Positions 9,941 through 21,079 of a DNA stretch of 64,000 nucleotides are shown in pieces. Source of the stretch: Ipomoea triloba (taxonomy: Eukaryota > Streptophyta > Magnoliopsida > Solanales > Convolvulaceae); assembly GCF_003576645.1 (NCBI RefSeq), contig NC_044920.1, forward strand, positions 9,044,298 to 9,108,297. The letters run 5' to 3'. Each line of letters begins with the position of its first letter. Within the stretch, counting starts at the first letter, position 1. A program made the translations under genes and the position numbers. Under the pieces are notes generated by a model. The model worked only from the letters and a program-made list of their open reading frames with translations, did not search any database and was not told the origin of the DNA.

Positions 9941-10378
9941 CTAGTCAATCATTCGGTACACGGGGCCGATGAACTCTCCCCAGACCAGGTGCCACTCCCC
10001 CTCGTACCAGGTGATATGGTCCAAAAACCGAGAGGTGGTTATTACCATCGACCATTCCTCCCAGCAGTCCCGAGGGCTAAGGTCCCAAGGGTAAGGGTAA
10101 TGCACTATGAACTCAAGGGGATCACTACCCTCTAAAGGCTCTATGGGGTAAAAGCCATAAGAAGCCTGGACCTCATCCATAACGGGGCAAGAAACAAAAG
10201 GGGCCGACGGAGCTACATGAGTATCTGGGTTGATGGGAGCTAGAGGAGCATAACCAAGTGCGTATGGGTCTTCACCCTCCATCATCTGTATGTACACGTC
10301 GTAATCCATGCCTTCACAAACATACTCCGGTGAACTTCCAGAATTCACCGGGCTACAGGAACTGACACTAGATTGCAT
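9941..10378 (-). CDS. LTR-encoded conserved ORF, 145 aa, function unknown
   Basis: Same ORF as 6610-7044, here in the G2 5' LTR and in sense orientation. It starts MQSSVSSCSPVNSG directly after CTAACAG, with the shared ATGCAATCTAG at the start. Features in order are an acidic Tyr-rich segment (EGMDYDVYIQMMEGEDPYALGYAP), a Pro-rich middle and the conserved C-terminal half ending EGEWHLVWGEFIGPVYRMID. The ORF is complete with no stops, unlike the gag and protease of the same element. No recognised family; the amino-acid conservation between diverged LTRs is the reason to call it coding. Confidence 0.6.
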   Translation of the reverse strand: MQSSVSSCSPVNSGSSPEYVCEGMDYDVYIQMMEGEDPYALGYAPLAPINPDTHVAPSAPFVSCPVMDEVQASYGFYPIEPLEGSDPLEFIVHYPYPWDLSPRDCWEEWSMVITTSRFLDHITWYEGEWHLVWGEFIGPVYRMID

Positions 10379-11078
10379 CTGTTAGGAACACAGTGAAGTG
10401 CAGTTAGCACGACGGCTAAGTAAGGATATCCGCGGGTTATTCAAAACTAAATAAAGGTTTTGTAAAATTGTTACATGGAAACCCTATACCTTACTCATCG
10501 GCAGAGGTTCTACCTGCAACAGTTATAAATAGCAACTTGCACACACAATAGGCAAAATTCAATACCATCTCGAATCATTTTCCCTCTTGACGAGGTCATT
10601 TGATAATCATTTACTTACCCAAAGAATGTATTGTTAAACATTTAAGCATACCAGTAAGTAATGGAAAAACACAAATCCCACATTTTGCTCGTAATCACTT
10701 TATTTGAAAAATCTTTCCCTCATAAGGAAATACTCATCACTTTTCACTTTTCAAAGAGAAAGATCACCCGCAACCTTTGGGCACTTAAATACTTATCACA
10801 TCTCTCTTTCCCGTAGCTACGGCGTAACTACATTCATATTTCAAAATTTCACTTGGTCCTAGATAGAAAGTGTGAGGCCTCTAGAGTTCCTTCTCAACTT
10901 TTGACCACTTGGATCGTTGAACTCGGGTTCAGTAGTCATCGCCCGGTCTAATACTGATCCCCTAGACTTATAGGAGCGTTGGAATGATTCCTAGCTAGCC
11001 TCACTAGGTTCATAAGAACGACACCTACCCGAACATAAAGTGACTATACTTAAGTGTGCACACCCCCGTAGGAGTACN

Positions 11079-12547
11079 CCCCGGACCTACCTTCCCGTAC
11101 ATCCGGGGGAGTTACCGCCACACCTAGAGAGAGAGTTCTATCATTCCGCGATAAACCTCACTCTAGGTGCACAGGCTAAAGGGAACTCTTCTAACCACAA
11201 CAGCCACCCAACGGTTGCTTACACACTTATATACATATCGGCTGAAAAAGCTTAACTAAGCAATATATACATACTTGCACTTATAAATACATGAGTTTAC
11301 CCCTCGGGTCAAAATACAGATCAAGGGTCAACTACGACCCGACTAGCCATGTTTAGCCCACACTAAGGCTACAAAAATATGTACACAAAAAAAACTCCCA
11401 AGAACTCGACGTCTAGTCAATCATTCGGTACACGGGGCCGATGAACTCTCCCCAGACCAGGTGCCACTCCCCCTCGTACCAGGTGATATGGTCCAAAAAC
11501 CGAGAGGTGGTTATTACCATCGACCATTCCTCCCAGCAGTCCCGAGGGCTAAGGTCCCAAGGGTAAGGGTAATGCACTATGAACTCAAGGGGATCACTAC
11601 CCTCTAAAGGCTCTATGGGGTAAAAGCCATAAGAAGCCTGGACCTCATCCATAACGGGGCAAGAAACAAAAGGGGCCGACGGAGCTACATGAGTATCTGG
11701 GTTGATGGGAGCTAGAGGAGCATAACCAAGTGCGTATGGGTCTTCACCCTCCATCATCTGTATGTACACGTCGTAATCCATGCCTTCACAAACATACTCC
11801 GGTGAACTTCCAGAATTCACCGGGCTACAGGAACTGACACTAGATTGCATCTGTTAGGAACACAGTGAAGTGCAGTTAGCACGACGGCTAAGTAAGGATA
11901 TCCGCGGGTTATTCAAAACTAAATAAAGGTTTTGTAAAATTGTTACATGGAAACCCTATACCTTACTCATCGGCAGAGGTTCTACCTGCAACAGTTATAA
12001 ATAGCAACTTGCACACACAATAGGCAAAATTCAATACCATCTCGAATCATTTTCCCTCTTGACGAGGTCATTTGATAATCATTTACTTACCCAAAGAATG
12101 TATTGTTAAACATTTAAGCATACCAGTAAGTAATGGAAAAACACAAATCCCACATTTTGCTCGTAATCACTTTATTTGAAAAATCTTTCCCTCATAAGGA
12201 AATACTCATCACTTTTCACTTTTCAAAGAGAAAGATCACCCGCAACCTTTGGGCACTTAAATACTTATCACATCTCTCTTTCCCGTAGCTACGGCGTAAC
12301 TACATTCATATTTCAAAATTTCACTTGGTCCTAGATAGAAAGTGTGAGGCCTCTAGAGTTCCTTCTCAACTTTTGACCACTTGGATCGTTGAACTCGGGT
12401 TCAGTAGTCATCGCCCGGTCTAATACTGATCCCCTAGACTTATAGGAGCGTTGGAATGATTCCTAGCTAGCCTCACTAGGTTCATAAGAACGACACCTAC
12501 CCGAACATAGAGTGACTATACTTAAGTGTGCACACCCCCGTAGGAGT
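11079..12547. repeat. Probable assembly duplication of 9607-11077
   Basis: After the single N at 11078 the sequence restarts at CCCCGGACCTACC and repeats 9607-11077. One substitution was noticed by eye (ACATAAAGTG near 11035, ACATAGAGTG near 12507). It breaks off into the gap at the same hairpin-repeat position. It lies in the same orientation inside one LTR, so an unmerged contig overlap is the simplest reading. Confidence 0.85.
11413..11850 (-). CDS. Second scaffold copy of the LTR-encoded ORF
   Basis: Its translation is identical to the ORF at 9941-10378. It lies within the probable assembly duplication 11079-12547, so it should not be counted as an independent gene copy or as evidence of conservation. 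Confidence 0.5.
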   Translation of the reverse strand: MQSSVSSCSPVNSGSSPEYVCEGMDYDVYIQMMEGEDPYALGYAPLAPINPDTHVAPSAPFVSCPVMDEVQASYGFYPIEPLEGSDPLEFIVHYPYPWDLSPRDCWEEWSMVITTSRFLDHITWYEGEWHLVWGEFIGPVYRMID

Positions 12548-12779
12548 NNNNNNNNNNNNNNNNNNNNNNNNNNNNNNNNNNNNNNNNNNNNNNNNNNNNN
12601 NNNNNNNNNNNNNNNNNNNNNNNNNNNNNNNNNNNNNNNNNNNNNNNNNNNNNNNNNNNNNNNNNNNNNNNNNNNNNNNNNNNNNNNNNNNNNNNNNNNN
12701 NNNNNNNNNNNNNNNNNNNNNNNNNNNNNNNNNNNNNNNNNNNNNNNNNNNNNNNNNNNNNNNNNNNNNNNNNNNNNNN
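12548..12779. other. Assembly gap, 232 N, inside the G2 LTR
   Basis: Unknown bases. The gap begins just after CACCCCCGTAGGAGT, the position where the solo LTR carries its hairpin tandem repeat, so an unresolved array is likely. Peptides running through it are meaningless. Confidence 0.98.
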
Positions 12780-13159
12780 AAACATTTGGATAGTACACTA
12801 GCAACCTTTCACAATGGCAATTCAAGTGTAACTATCATACACTTTCAACACCACATTTTTCACATAGGTATCATACTTGACACATTTATATCTCAATGCA
12901 TATAACATATACACTTCCCAACCTTAAGATGGGCATAACACTCAAGTACATCTATTCTTTACATGCACATAATACCACCTCCTTATAATATTTATATGTT
13001 CACACATGTGCAACACTACCTACATAACACATGTGCCTAATTACGTAGCATCACACTTCTTCATATCAACACATGTATATACGGTTTATACATACCATAT
13101 GCTTACACTCAAAATGTGACATTTATACCATTTATATACATATGTATATGTATTCAGCG

Positions 13160-13230
13160 TGCACACACACACACACATATATATATATACACGGCACACA
13201 CACACCCACATATATATATATACACATAAA
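13160..13230. repeat. CA/TA microsatellite in the G2 LTR
   Basis: Two blocks of (CA)n followed by (TA)n, with an ACGGCACACAC spacer. It corresponds to the larger tract in the solo LTR. Confidence 0.8.
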
Positions 13231-13808
13231 TACATAATTCCCCTTCTTCATAGTATATGTACACCTATCATATCCTTGCTATACAACTAAGACATAATCT
13301 TCACATCACATAGGTTTTCATGTACACAAGTCAACAACAATTCATAACCTGGCTATCAATTATCTAGTTTCAAACAACCTCAACCAATTAAAGGGATTCC
13401 TTACCTCAACCGGGTTACTAGTTTCGTAGAAGACTCTTGGAGTTGATTTCCCCAATTTCACCTTAAAACCCTAAGATTCCACCAACACATAACACATAAT
13501 TTAAGAAATCTTAACTTAGATTCATGTTCTAGGAGGGAAAATAAAGTTATTTACCGAATAAAATTGAAGTTTTACCGAATATTTGGAGATCTATGAAGAA
13601 CTTGCTAGCTATGGAGTCTTGAAGCTTGATGAAGATGATGATGATCTCACTCTACTCTCTCCCTCTCTCTATTTCGGCAATAACAAGGGAAATGGCAAAA
13701 AAATGAAGACTTAGTCACTTAATTCCTTGCAAGACTTATCCAAACATCCCATTTAATTAATCCATTTTTATTCACATGGTGAAATAGTGTGACACTTGTC
13801 ACAATTCT

Positions 13809-14115
13809 ATGGTAAGTCTTAAAAGATAAGATTTGCNATGGTAAGTCTTAAAAGATAAGATTTGCTAGACAGTTAGGGATTAAAACAGATGAATTATCGG
13901 TAGAAACTAATTCAAATCAAATAATTTTCGAACACAAAAATTTATCCCAGACTGAAACTTAAAATTGGGCTAGGTTCGGTACACCACGAAATTTAGCGAT
14001 GTACGATCAAAATAAATTTTCGCTGCTATGGGTTAATTTAATTAAATAGGAAATTCAAGAATAATAGTATGGTGTCTAATAATCCATTTNAGTATGGTGT
14101 CTAATAATCCATTTC
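13809..14115. repeat. Two short N joins with duplicated overlap ends
   Basis: Around N 13837 the word starting ATGGTAAGTCTT is present on both sides for about 27 bases. Around N 14090 the word starting AGTATGGTGTCT is repeated for about 25 bases. These are the signature of contig ends that overlap but were padded with an N. Confidence 0.9.
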
Positions 14116-14310
14116 CTAGGACAATCGGGTCCGAACACCAGTTCCTAAAATTCTTACGGTTCGCGACCGGTACATAGGTTCGCAGCTTATTAACAACTAT
14201 TCTCACTTATAATAATTCTTTTGAGGCATCGGGAGATCATCTCATGAATGCTATAGCCTAAAGAAATATTTTTCGAACCTTAATCTTACTGGAATAGGTG
14301 AGGGGTTACA

Positions 14311-15089
14311 CCCTGATTTTTGGGGCCCCAATTTTTTTTAAAACATATTTTATGTATAGTTCAATATTTTTTTAGAATGTATATATTAGTCTTAATTGTA
14401 AGTGAAAATAAAATTTTAGAAGTAATTGACATCGAAATTTGGGTGAATAAATTTGTATTTAAATATGCACAAAAATGTCACGAATTTTAAATTAAATTTT
14501 GAAATGTATTTTTTTTCTTTGTTGAACTTTATGCATTATGATTAGACAAAAAAAATTATTACTTTTTCACTTTTGTCATAATGTACAATAACTTGAAATC
14601 TATATGGATTTGGACTCAATTACATTAGTTATAGAGATTTTCTAGATCTTCTAGACTTCTATCTTTATATTTCATAGGTCTTTTTCGATTATGTTTCTTC
14701 TACTTTTATAAATAGATCTCTTTGTATATTATAGTGAAATCTAAATGTTAAAAAAGTCTCTCTTCCCCCTGTTCTTGTACATCTCTTTATTATTACCTTT
14801 GTGTTTTTCGTTTTACTCTATTATATTTAATTAGATTGCATCTCGAAACAAAAATAGTAAAGGTCCAAATTAAACTATTAGACAGGGCCCCTATTTTTAA
14901 TGGAACGGCCCTACTAATTTCTAAAGGCACCAATTCCAAAGCCTCCAAATCTCCAAGGGTGTTACTATTTGTACCACATTGAGTGCAAATAACCTTGAAA
15001 TTCGAAAAAAAAAAGTTACAAATTTCAATAACTTTATAGGTGGTGTAAATATCAATTAGGGTGTAAATATGGTTATTTACACTATGATC
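14311..15089. other. AT-rich intergenic stretch, no gene seen
   Basis: No ORF of interest in either strand. A GGGGCCCC word near 14325 and a GGGCCCC word near 14885 in opposite contexts hint at an old inverted-repeat element, but arms and ends could not be defined. Confidence 0.6.
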
Positions 15090-15347
15090 AAATGTAATTA
15101 ATTACACAAAAAAGTAGGTGTTGGAATTAGAGTTTTAAATGTATTTGAATTATAAATATTATTTAAACTAAATTAAATTAAATTACAATTTAAAATTTTA
15201 AAAATAAAAATACTTTAAAAAAATATTTTTATTTTAAAATTTTTAAATAATTATTTAATTTAATTTAATTAAAATAATATTTTTAATTCCAATACCTTTT
15301 TTGTTAACCCTAATTCCAATACCTAATCTTTTATGTAATTAAATTTC
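15090..15347. mobile_element. Fold-back MITE-like element, about 258 bp
   Basis: The left arm (15090-15135, with GGTGTTGGAATTAGAG) is inverted at the right (15306-15347, with CTAATTCCAATACC). The centre is an almost pure A/T palindrome (TTTAAAATTTTAAAAATAA). Part of the right arm is repeated at 15280-15302. No coding capacity. Superfamily not assignable because no clear target duplication was found. Confidence 0.6.
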
Positions 15348-15659
15348 TTAGTCAATATTGATATTTGTGGGATGAAACTATTGGTAATTTGGGCGGCAGA
15401 GAATACTAACGGGTGGACTCATATGACTCTATATATATGTGCATGTTATGTATATGTATCACACAATATATAAGCCATGGATGGTTGCTTGGATAGAAGA
15501 TTTGTTTAGTTACAATGATCAAAATCAAAGTCATTTTTTTAGTTACAATGATCAAAATCAAAGCCAACAACATTATAAGGTATTTTTTTAAGTTGCTATT
15601 GTATGAAATATATGTTATTATATATCAATATTCATTTGTATTATTTATATATGGCAAAA

Positions 15660-16170
15660 ACTTGTGTGAGACCGTTTCACCATGAGACTGGTCGAATCGG
15701 ATCGAGTTAAAGTGAAAATGTGATATTTATACGCATAAATGTCATACTTATATGTTCAAATTTAATATTAAATAGGAATACAGTACAATTTTTGTTACTT
15801 ATAATGGTAAGTGTAATACTTTTAAGGAAAATGTAACACTTTTACATTTCGATTTTAAAGTATTACATTTTTTCTCAAAAGTATTATATTTTTCCTTATA
15901 AGTAAGGGGACATTACTTATTATGAAAAATGTAATACTTTTGATGGAAAATATAATACTTTTACATCAAAATGCAAAATTTTTACTATACATATTTCTTC
16001 AAAAGTATTACATTTTCCCTTATAAATGACAACAAATTTATTCCTGATTAGTATTACATTTCAGCATATAAGTAGGACATTTGCGCATATAAGTATGACA
16101 TTTGCATGTTAATTCAACCCAACCCAACCCGTCTCACAAATAAAGATTCGTGAGACGATCTCACACAAAT
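15660..16170. mobile_element. MITE with 20-bp terminal inverted repeats, about 511 bp
   Basis: The left end ACTTGTGTGAGACCGTTTCA (15660-15679) matches the inverted right end TGAGACGATCTCACACAAAT (16151-16170) with few mismatches. The interior is a series of diverged AAAGTATTACATTTT and AAAATGTAATACTTTT words in both orientations. No ORF. The ends and AT-rich interior fit a non-autonomous DNA transposon; the superfamily is uncertain. Confidence 0.75.
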
Positions 16171-16346
16171 GTAACCCTAATTTATTATATTTTTATAATA
16201 AAGTAAAATAATGAATACAAAAAAATTTGAGTTATATTACAAATTTATCTAATGAATGCACGTTAGATATATATTAAATGAAAAAATATTTTAAACAACA
16301 TTATTATACTACCACAATTTGAAATAAAATTAATATTAAATATTAA

Positions 16347-16611
16347 CGGTGTGTTTGGTTGATGGGTCTAGTTATAAGTTATGGGTATCAGAGTGATTGT
16401 TATTATTTGGTTGATAGATTTTTAGAATACTACTATGAGTTTCAGGGTTTGGAACACTCCATTAATTGGAAAGTTCATGCCCTAATGAAATAAGGGTTTC
16501 ATTCCTCTTCCTCATTTCTTCCCCAAAATACTTTCACAAAAATCTATTACCCTTGCCAAGTGTTTGATACCCATACCAATTTCAATTCTCATTTGCGAAC
16601 CAAACACACCC
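16347..16611. mobile_element. Tourist-like (PIF/Harbinger) MITE, 265 bp, TAA target duplication
   Basis: Terminal inverted repeats GGTGTGTTTGGTT and AACCAAACACACC are flanked by TAA at 16344-16346 and 16612-16614. A 3-bp TAA duplication and these ends are typical of Tourist-like elements. There is no coding sequence; the interior is partly self-complementary (ATGGGTATCA and TGATACCCAT). Confidence 0.85.
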
Positions 16612-16825
16612 TAATATTTTAAATAAAAACATAATATTTCACTAACTTCAATAAAGATGGTGTAAATATCTAATTAGTTCTATTTACACCACTAACTAGG
16701 GTGGTGTAAATAAAATTTAGGGCCGCACAAATAAAATTAGGACCCTAAACTTTCACGGCTTCAATGCTTCTCCACTTCACGCATGCCCCAAAGGCATAGA
16801 GTTGGTACACCGCCAGTCCACTGTC

Positions 16826-16886
16826 CGCCATAGGGCAAATTATTGCATTGACCATGGTCCATGCAATAATGATTGCGGCCATAGCG
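16826..16886. repeat. 61-bp imperfect palindrome centred on CCATGG
   Basis: Arms CGCCATAGGGCAA and ATTGCAT on the left are mirrored by ATGCAAT and GGCCATAGCG on the right around GACCATGGTC (centre 16852-16857). No transposon ends were recognised. Could be a MITE core or a chance fold-back. Confidence 0.5.
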
Positions 16887-19062
16887 TCATCTACCATAAT
16901 GGCCGCACACCGCCACAGCCAACGACCCTACAGTCTGCACTCTACAGGCAGCAGGCTACAGTAGTTAGCACTCACTCCATTTAGCTGCTCGCAAACAACC
17001 ATACGCCAGATGCTGTCGCCGGATTCTAGTGACCAATCGCCATTCCCGTCGGCCGTCGCTACAGATCGCCATCCCCGTTGGCTTGCAGCTTGCACAGTCA
17101 CACTGACGCACTCTCGGTCTCTCGCAAAAGTCTCAGGTACACGTATAGTATTCAAATTATTGTATTATCTGTTTATACTAAATTGGCGGTTGCTTAGGCG
17201 GCCAATATTTACAATAATGCTTATAGTCTCATTAAAACACTACTAAACTTTTACCAAATAATCAATTTGTTGTCAAATGTAAAATTTAACTAAATACTAA
17301 CTTATGAAAGATATAGAGAATTTTATTTTTATTTTAAAAAAAGTTTCGTACAAATTAATATTTCATTGCAATGTGATAGTCTGATTATGAATTGATGAAT
17401 TCGAATTGTGATAGATTGCGACTATTGTTTGATTTCATGTTAGAAGTGAAATGTTTATCTTGTACTTTTGGAGGGCCCAATTCCTTAGATAGTCTAGGAC
17501 CAATTATACTTGACAAGAGCCTCCATTCCACTTGTAATTACCGCCTAAGATCTGAGCGGACATTGTCCGAAATGAGGTGAAGACTAGGTGTTTGATGAAA
17601 TGACTCAAAGGTGTAATATTGACACTCGGGTGCTTTATTACCCTATCTATGATAGGCCATAAGATCTAAAATGGCCACGTATGACATTTCATTAGATAGG
17701 ATGATGAGATAAAATGGATGGTTGGACAATGGTAGCTTTGCTTTGATTCATTAGATAAGAGGTGCTTTGGTTTTTAGCTAGTTTTGAATGTTGTTACCCA
17801 GTTTGGGGCTTTAGCGTTAGATAGAAGTTTGCAAGTGTAAAGGTGTTAAGCCTGGTTTGAAGGGTCACTTTAGGATCCATGTATGACGTTTATTAGTTTC
17901 AAGCAATACAAAGTGAGTTTTTTTTTTTTAAGATCTAAAATGGCCATGGGAATGGTAGAAGCCTCACTTGGAATCTAATAATCACAACTACACAATTCCT
18001 AGCTTGGACACTAGAAGCACATTGCAATGGAAGGTCAATCCATACCTCGTTCTCTCCCATTTGATGTACTTGTTTACTTGTTTTGCTCTCTCGAACTCCC
18101 TACTCAATGATGAATGCTCTCCTTGAATGTTGTAAGTGAAAAGCTCTAATACATCCTTACACTTGCCTAAACACCCCAACTCTTCCAAATTTGGCATCCG
18201 ACATCCGGGGAATCTTTATTCCCTACCTTTCTTTCCATCACCACACTATACTAAACACATGCAGATTGAGGAATTTTGTCAGTATTTCTGATTTTCGTAA
18301 TTTCTTCTGAGTTGCTGATTGAACCTTGGAAATAACATACATTTTAGCTTTCTGTGAAGCTAAAGTTTTCCGGTAATACGAGAAGAGCCCTTGTATTTAA
18401 CAATTAGGAGTATAACTAGCTTGCTTGATATTCATAGAAAACCCACCATTGTTCAAATTGATTTATAGAAAATTCATCACAAAGTGTAACTCACTGGCAA
18501 ACAAATAGGATTGAACTCCTTCTGACCTGGATTCATAGGAAGTATATAATTGGCATCGTAATGTCAGCACCTGACACCAATTTTAGGTATATCATAGTTG
18601 GTTGTACCCAGACACCTGGTAGTATTGGTACCATAAAAAAATCACACACACACATATATAAACCCTAAATAATAAATAATAAATACTGAAAAAGGACATT
18701 CTTATATGTCTAAATCCTTTAAAGGAATCCGGACTTCTCCTTTCTTATTATAGCAATGTTCTGACATAGATTCGACAGCACTAAAATGGTTGGCTTAAAC
18801 CACAAGTAACTCTTCTGTTCATTTTCCATCTTTGGTTCTTCTTAACTTTTGGATTTCTAAAGAAATGAAATGTAGTAATGGTTTACCTAAAAGTTCATTA
18901 TTTTCTTTTGCTAGACAGAAATTAGTAGGGTATATTATTCAGTGTTTGATAAGTGAAAAATTAATCTTTTTAGGCATTAAATCTCAAATTGTACTAAAAT
19001 GATGCCTTTTTGGTTTTATTTTTATTTTTGAGCAATTGATATATTGCACTGATGTGTCTTGA
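16887..19062. other. Intergenic stretch, no supported gene
   Basis: Short ORFs (for example 17010-17246 plus and 17988-18197 minus) have no recognisable motif and no supporting context. The 16980-17110 part is relatively GC-rich with repeated CGCCAT and CCGTCG words, perhaps an old exon or UTR, but it could not be identified. Confidence 0.5.
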
Positions 19063-20645
19063 ATGGGAGAATGGAAGGGCTTATGGTGGAAAAACATGTT
19101 AAGTACATTATATCAGTTGAAAAGGTCAGAATTATTTATATTATTTTTGTGATTAATAGCAATTTGTTTGTTATTAATGAATTCTGTGTAAATGGTTTCA
19201 CCTAATCACATAAACACAATAGCTTTTTCTATATCAAATAAAGAAACTTGAACGGGAAAGCAAAGTTGGTGGGCTTAAAGTCTTAAACTCAAGATTTGTT
19301 GTACAAGTTAACTCTTGATTTACTTATCATATTTTTTGAGATAATGGTCAAATAAACTTTCAAACTATTTTTAAAACAATGCAATTGGACCTCGGATTGA
19401 AAAAAGCTTCAAATATGCATCTTGCAAAAGAAAATGCAATTGAGCCCTTTTGACCTTTAATTGCAGGTAAAAGTGAGGTTGTTGCTAACATGGACTCCAT
19501 GTCATGCCACTTCATACTTACACAATATACTTAAAACTTATGTGGCATCTTATCATCACCCATCCCCTCCTACCTCCAAGTCTTCCTCTCTTTGTCCAAA
19601 AGGATTTGGATGAGGAGAGGAATTAAATTGTATATTTGTAATTCCTCTCCTTGTCTAGATTCTTCGTTCTGGACAAAGAGATATAAACCATCAACCTATT
19701 TAGCCAATAGAAGTTATCATTCATGGTAGGTGCATTTGGCATGTTAATTACCATGTTAAAGTATGGTTATTTTGAATGTTGTTGAATGATATGTCATTAA
19801 AATAGCCTTATATTTGTACTCATTTATGTTTGTTTTTTGCTCAAATGTTAGGTAAAGGAAGGTGGAACAATGCTTAATTTAGCGTATCTAGATTGAAGGA
19901 AGAAATTAAATGATCGAGTAATGAGCAAACAAGCATGAAAAGATGCTAATCTTGGGAGAAAATGAGGCTTTAAAGCATAAGGAAACACTAGAGGGCACAC
20001 CGGGGAACGAAGGAGCAAAACAATAGTGTGAAGGTCATCTAGAAGAACTCACACTGAGACTCACACCGTGCGTCTCAGCGTGAGTATGCTGATCAGAATT
20101 TGATCTTGAGCCTCACGATGGCACTCACCGTGAGTGTCGTGAGTCTCAATGATTAGCTTCTGATCATTGAGACTCACGGTGGGACTCGCACGGTGTGAGT
20201 CTCACTGTGACTTCCCGTCCAGAATGCTGCACGGCGCGAACTTCAGACTATAAATACTCTTGGGTGGTTATTTTGTAGATACTTTTGAATTTCTAAATTC
20301 TCTCTCTAGATTTTTTCTCTAGGAAACCTTCCTAAAACTTTTCCACATTTGTAATCCACCATCTAATGGAAGATTTAGAGGAAGATTAATCCTTGTAATT
20401 GCAAATTCAACATCAGTTTCTAGATTTCCTTTGTCAATTGCTATCAAGTTAAGTTCTATATTTAATATTTTTGCATCTTATATATATTGTAGTTATGAAT
20501 TCCATGCTATTTACTTCAATTGCTTCTAGTTTTATATTTTAGGTATGAGTAGTTAAACATATCTAGGGATTTGAATTGAATTTCCTTGAGTATGGATCCC
20601 AATATGAATTGAACTGCATAAATTAAGTTTTGTATTGTTTTCATG

Positions 20646-20770
20646 TGCCAAAGACCTTGTGGTTTAGTGGCACTTAGTGTCTCGGTTTACACTCCCACAT
20701 GGACGATGGGAGTGGGTTCAAGTCTTGGACGATGGGAGTGGGTTCAAGTCTTAGTGGAGGCAACTGTAAG
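20646..20770 (+). mobile_element. tRNA-derived SINE fragment with duplicated B box
   Basis: A box-like TGGTTTAGTGGCA (20659-20671) is followed by B box GGTTCAAGTCT at 20715-20725 and again at 20741-20751. The two B boxes lie in 26-bp tandem copies of GACGATGGGAGTGGGTTCAA. The CTCCCACATGG...GATGGGAGTGGG spacing resembles plant tRNA-related SINE heads. The 3' tail and target duplication are not clear. Confidence 0.6.
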
Positions 20771-20937
20771 TAAATTTTATTAAATCTCTATTTCATATAT
20801 TGTCTATTAATTCACTTGTTCTCATTACTAATTATTTGAACATCCACTGATTACTTAAATTCCCTCTCTATTTGTCTATTAATTCACTTGTTCTCATTAC
20901 TGATTATTTGAACATCCCCTGATTACTTAAATTCTCT

Positions 20938-21079
20938 CATCCCCTGATTACTTAAATTCCCTCTCTATTTCATATATTGTCTATCATCCCTTGATTACTT
21001 AAATTTCCCTCTCTATTTCATATATTGTCTATCATCCCCTGATTACTTAAATTCCCTTTCTATTTCATATATTGTCTAT
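20938..21079. repeat. 47-48-bp tandem repeat, three units
   Basis: Units start at CATCCC(C/T)TGATTACTT at 20938, 20985 and 21033 and end TATTGTCTAT. Related longer units (CTATTAATTCACTTGTTCTC) lie at about 20805-20937. AT-rich, non-coding. Confidence 0.85.

Larger units (their letters stand above)
9600..14310 (-). mobile_element. 5' LTR of gypsy element G2 (inflated by assembly duplication)
   Basis: The ends are TGTAACACCCCGG at 9600 and AGGGGTTACA at 14310, as in the solo LTR. The stretch includes a 1.47-kb exact-looking repeat (9607-11077 and 11079-12547), a 232-base gap and two short N joins. Removing the duplicate leaves about 3.2 kb, in line with the 3.5-kb solo LTR. It holds the LTR ORF (9941-10378, repeated at 11413-11850) and a CA/TA tract. 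The matching 3' LTR would be left of the window. Confidence 0.88.

Noticed and set aside
12463..12905. Reading frames across the N gap
   Set aside because: Composed almost wholly of unknown bases.
1..14315. CCCTG at 1-5 and 14311-14315 as the G2 target duplication
   Set aside because: The first CCCTG is not next to an LTR end; G1 leader lies there. Chance match.
17988..18197. 69-aa minus-strand ORF
   Set aside because: Isolated, no motif, no splice or promoter context.
20938..21079. CRISPR-like array
   Set aside because: Units are contiguous tandem repeats without spacers, in a plant-type intron.
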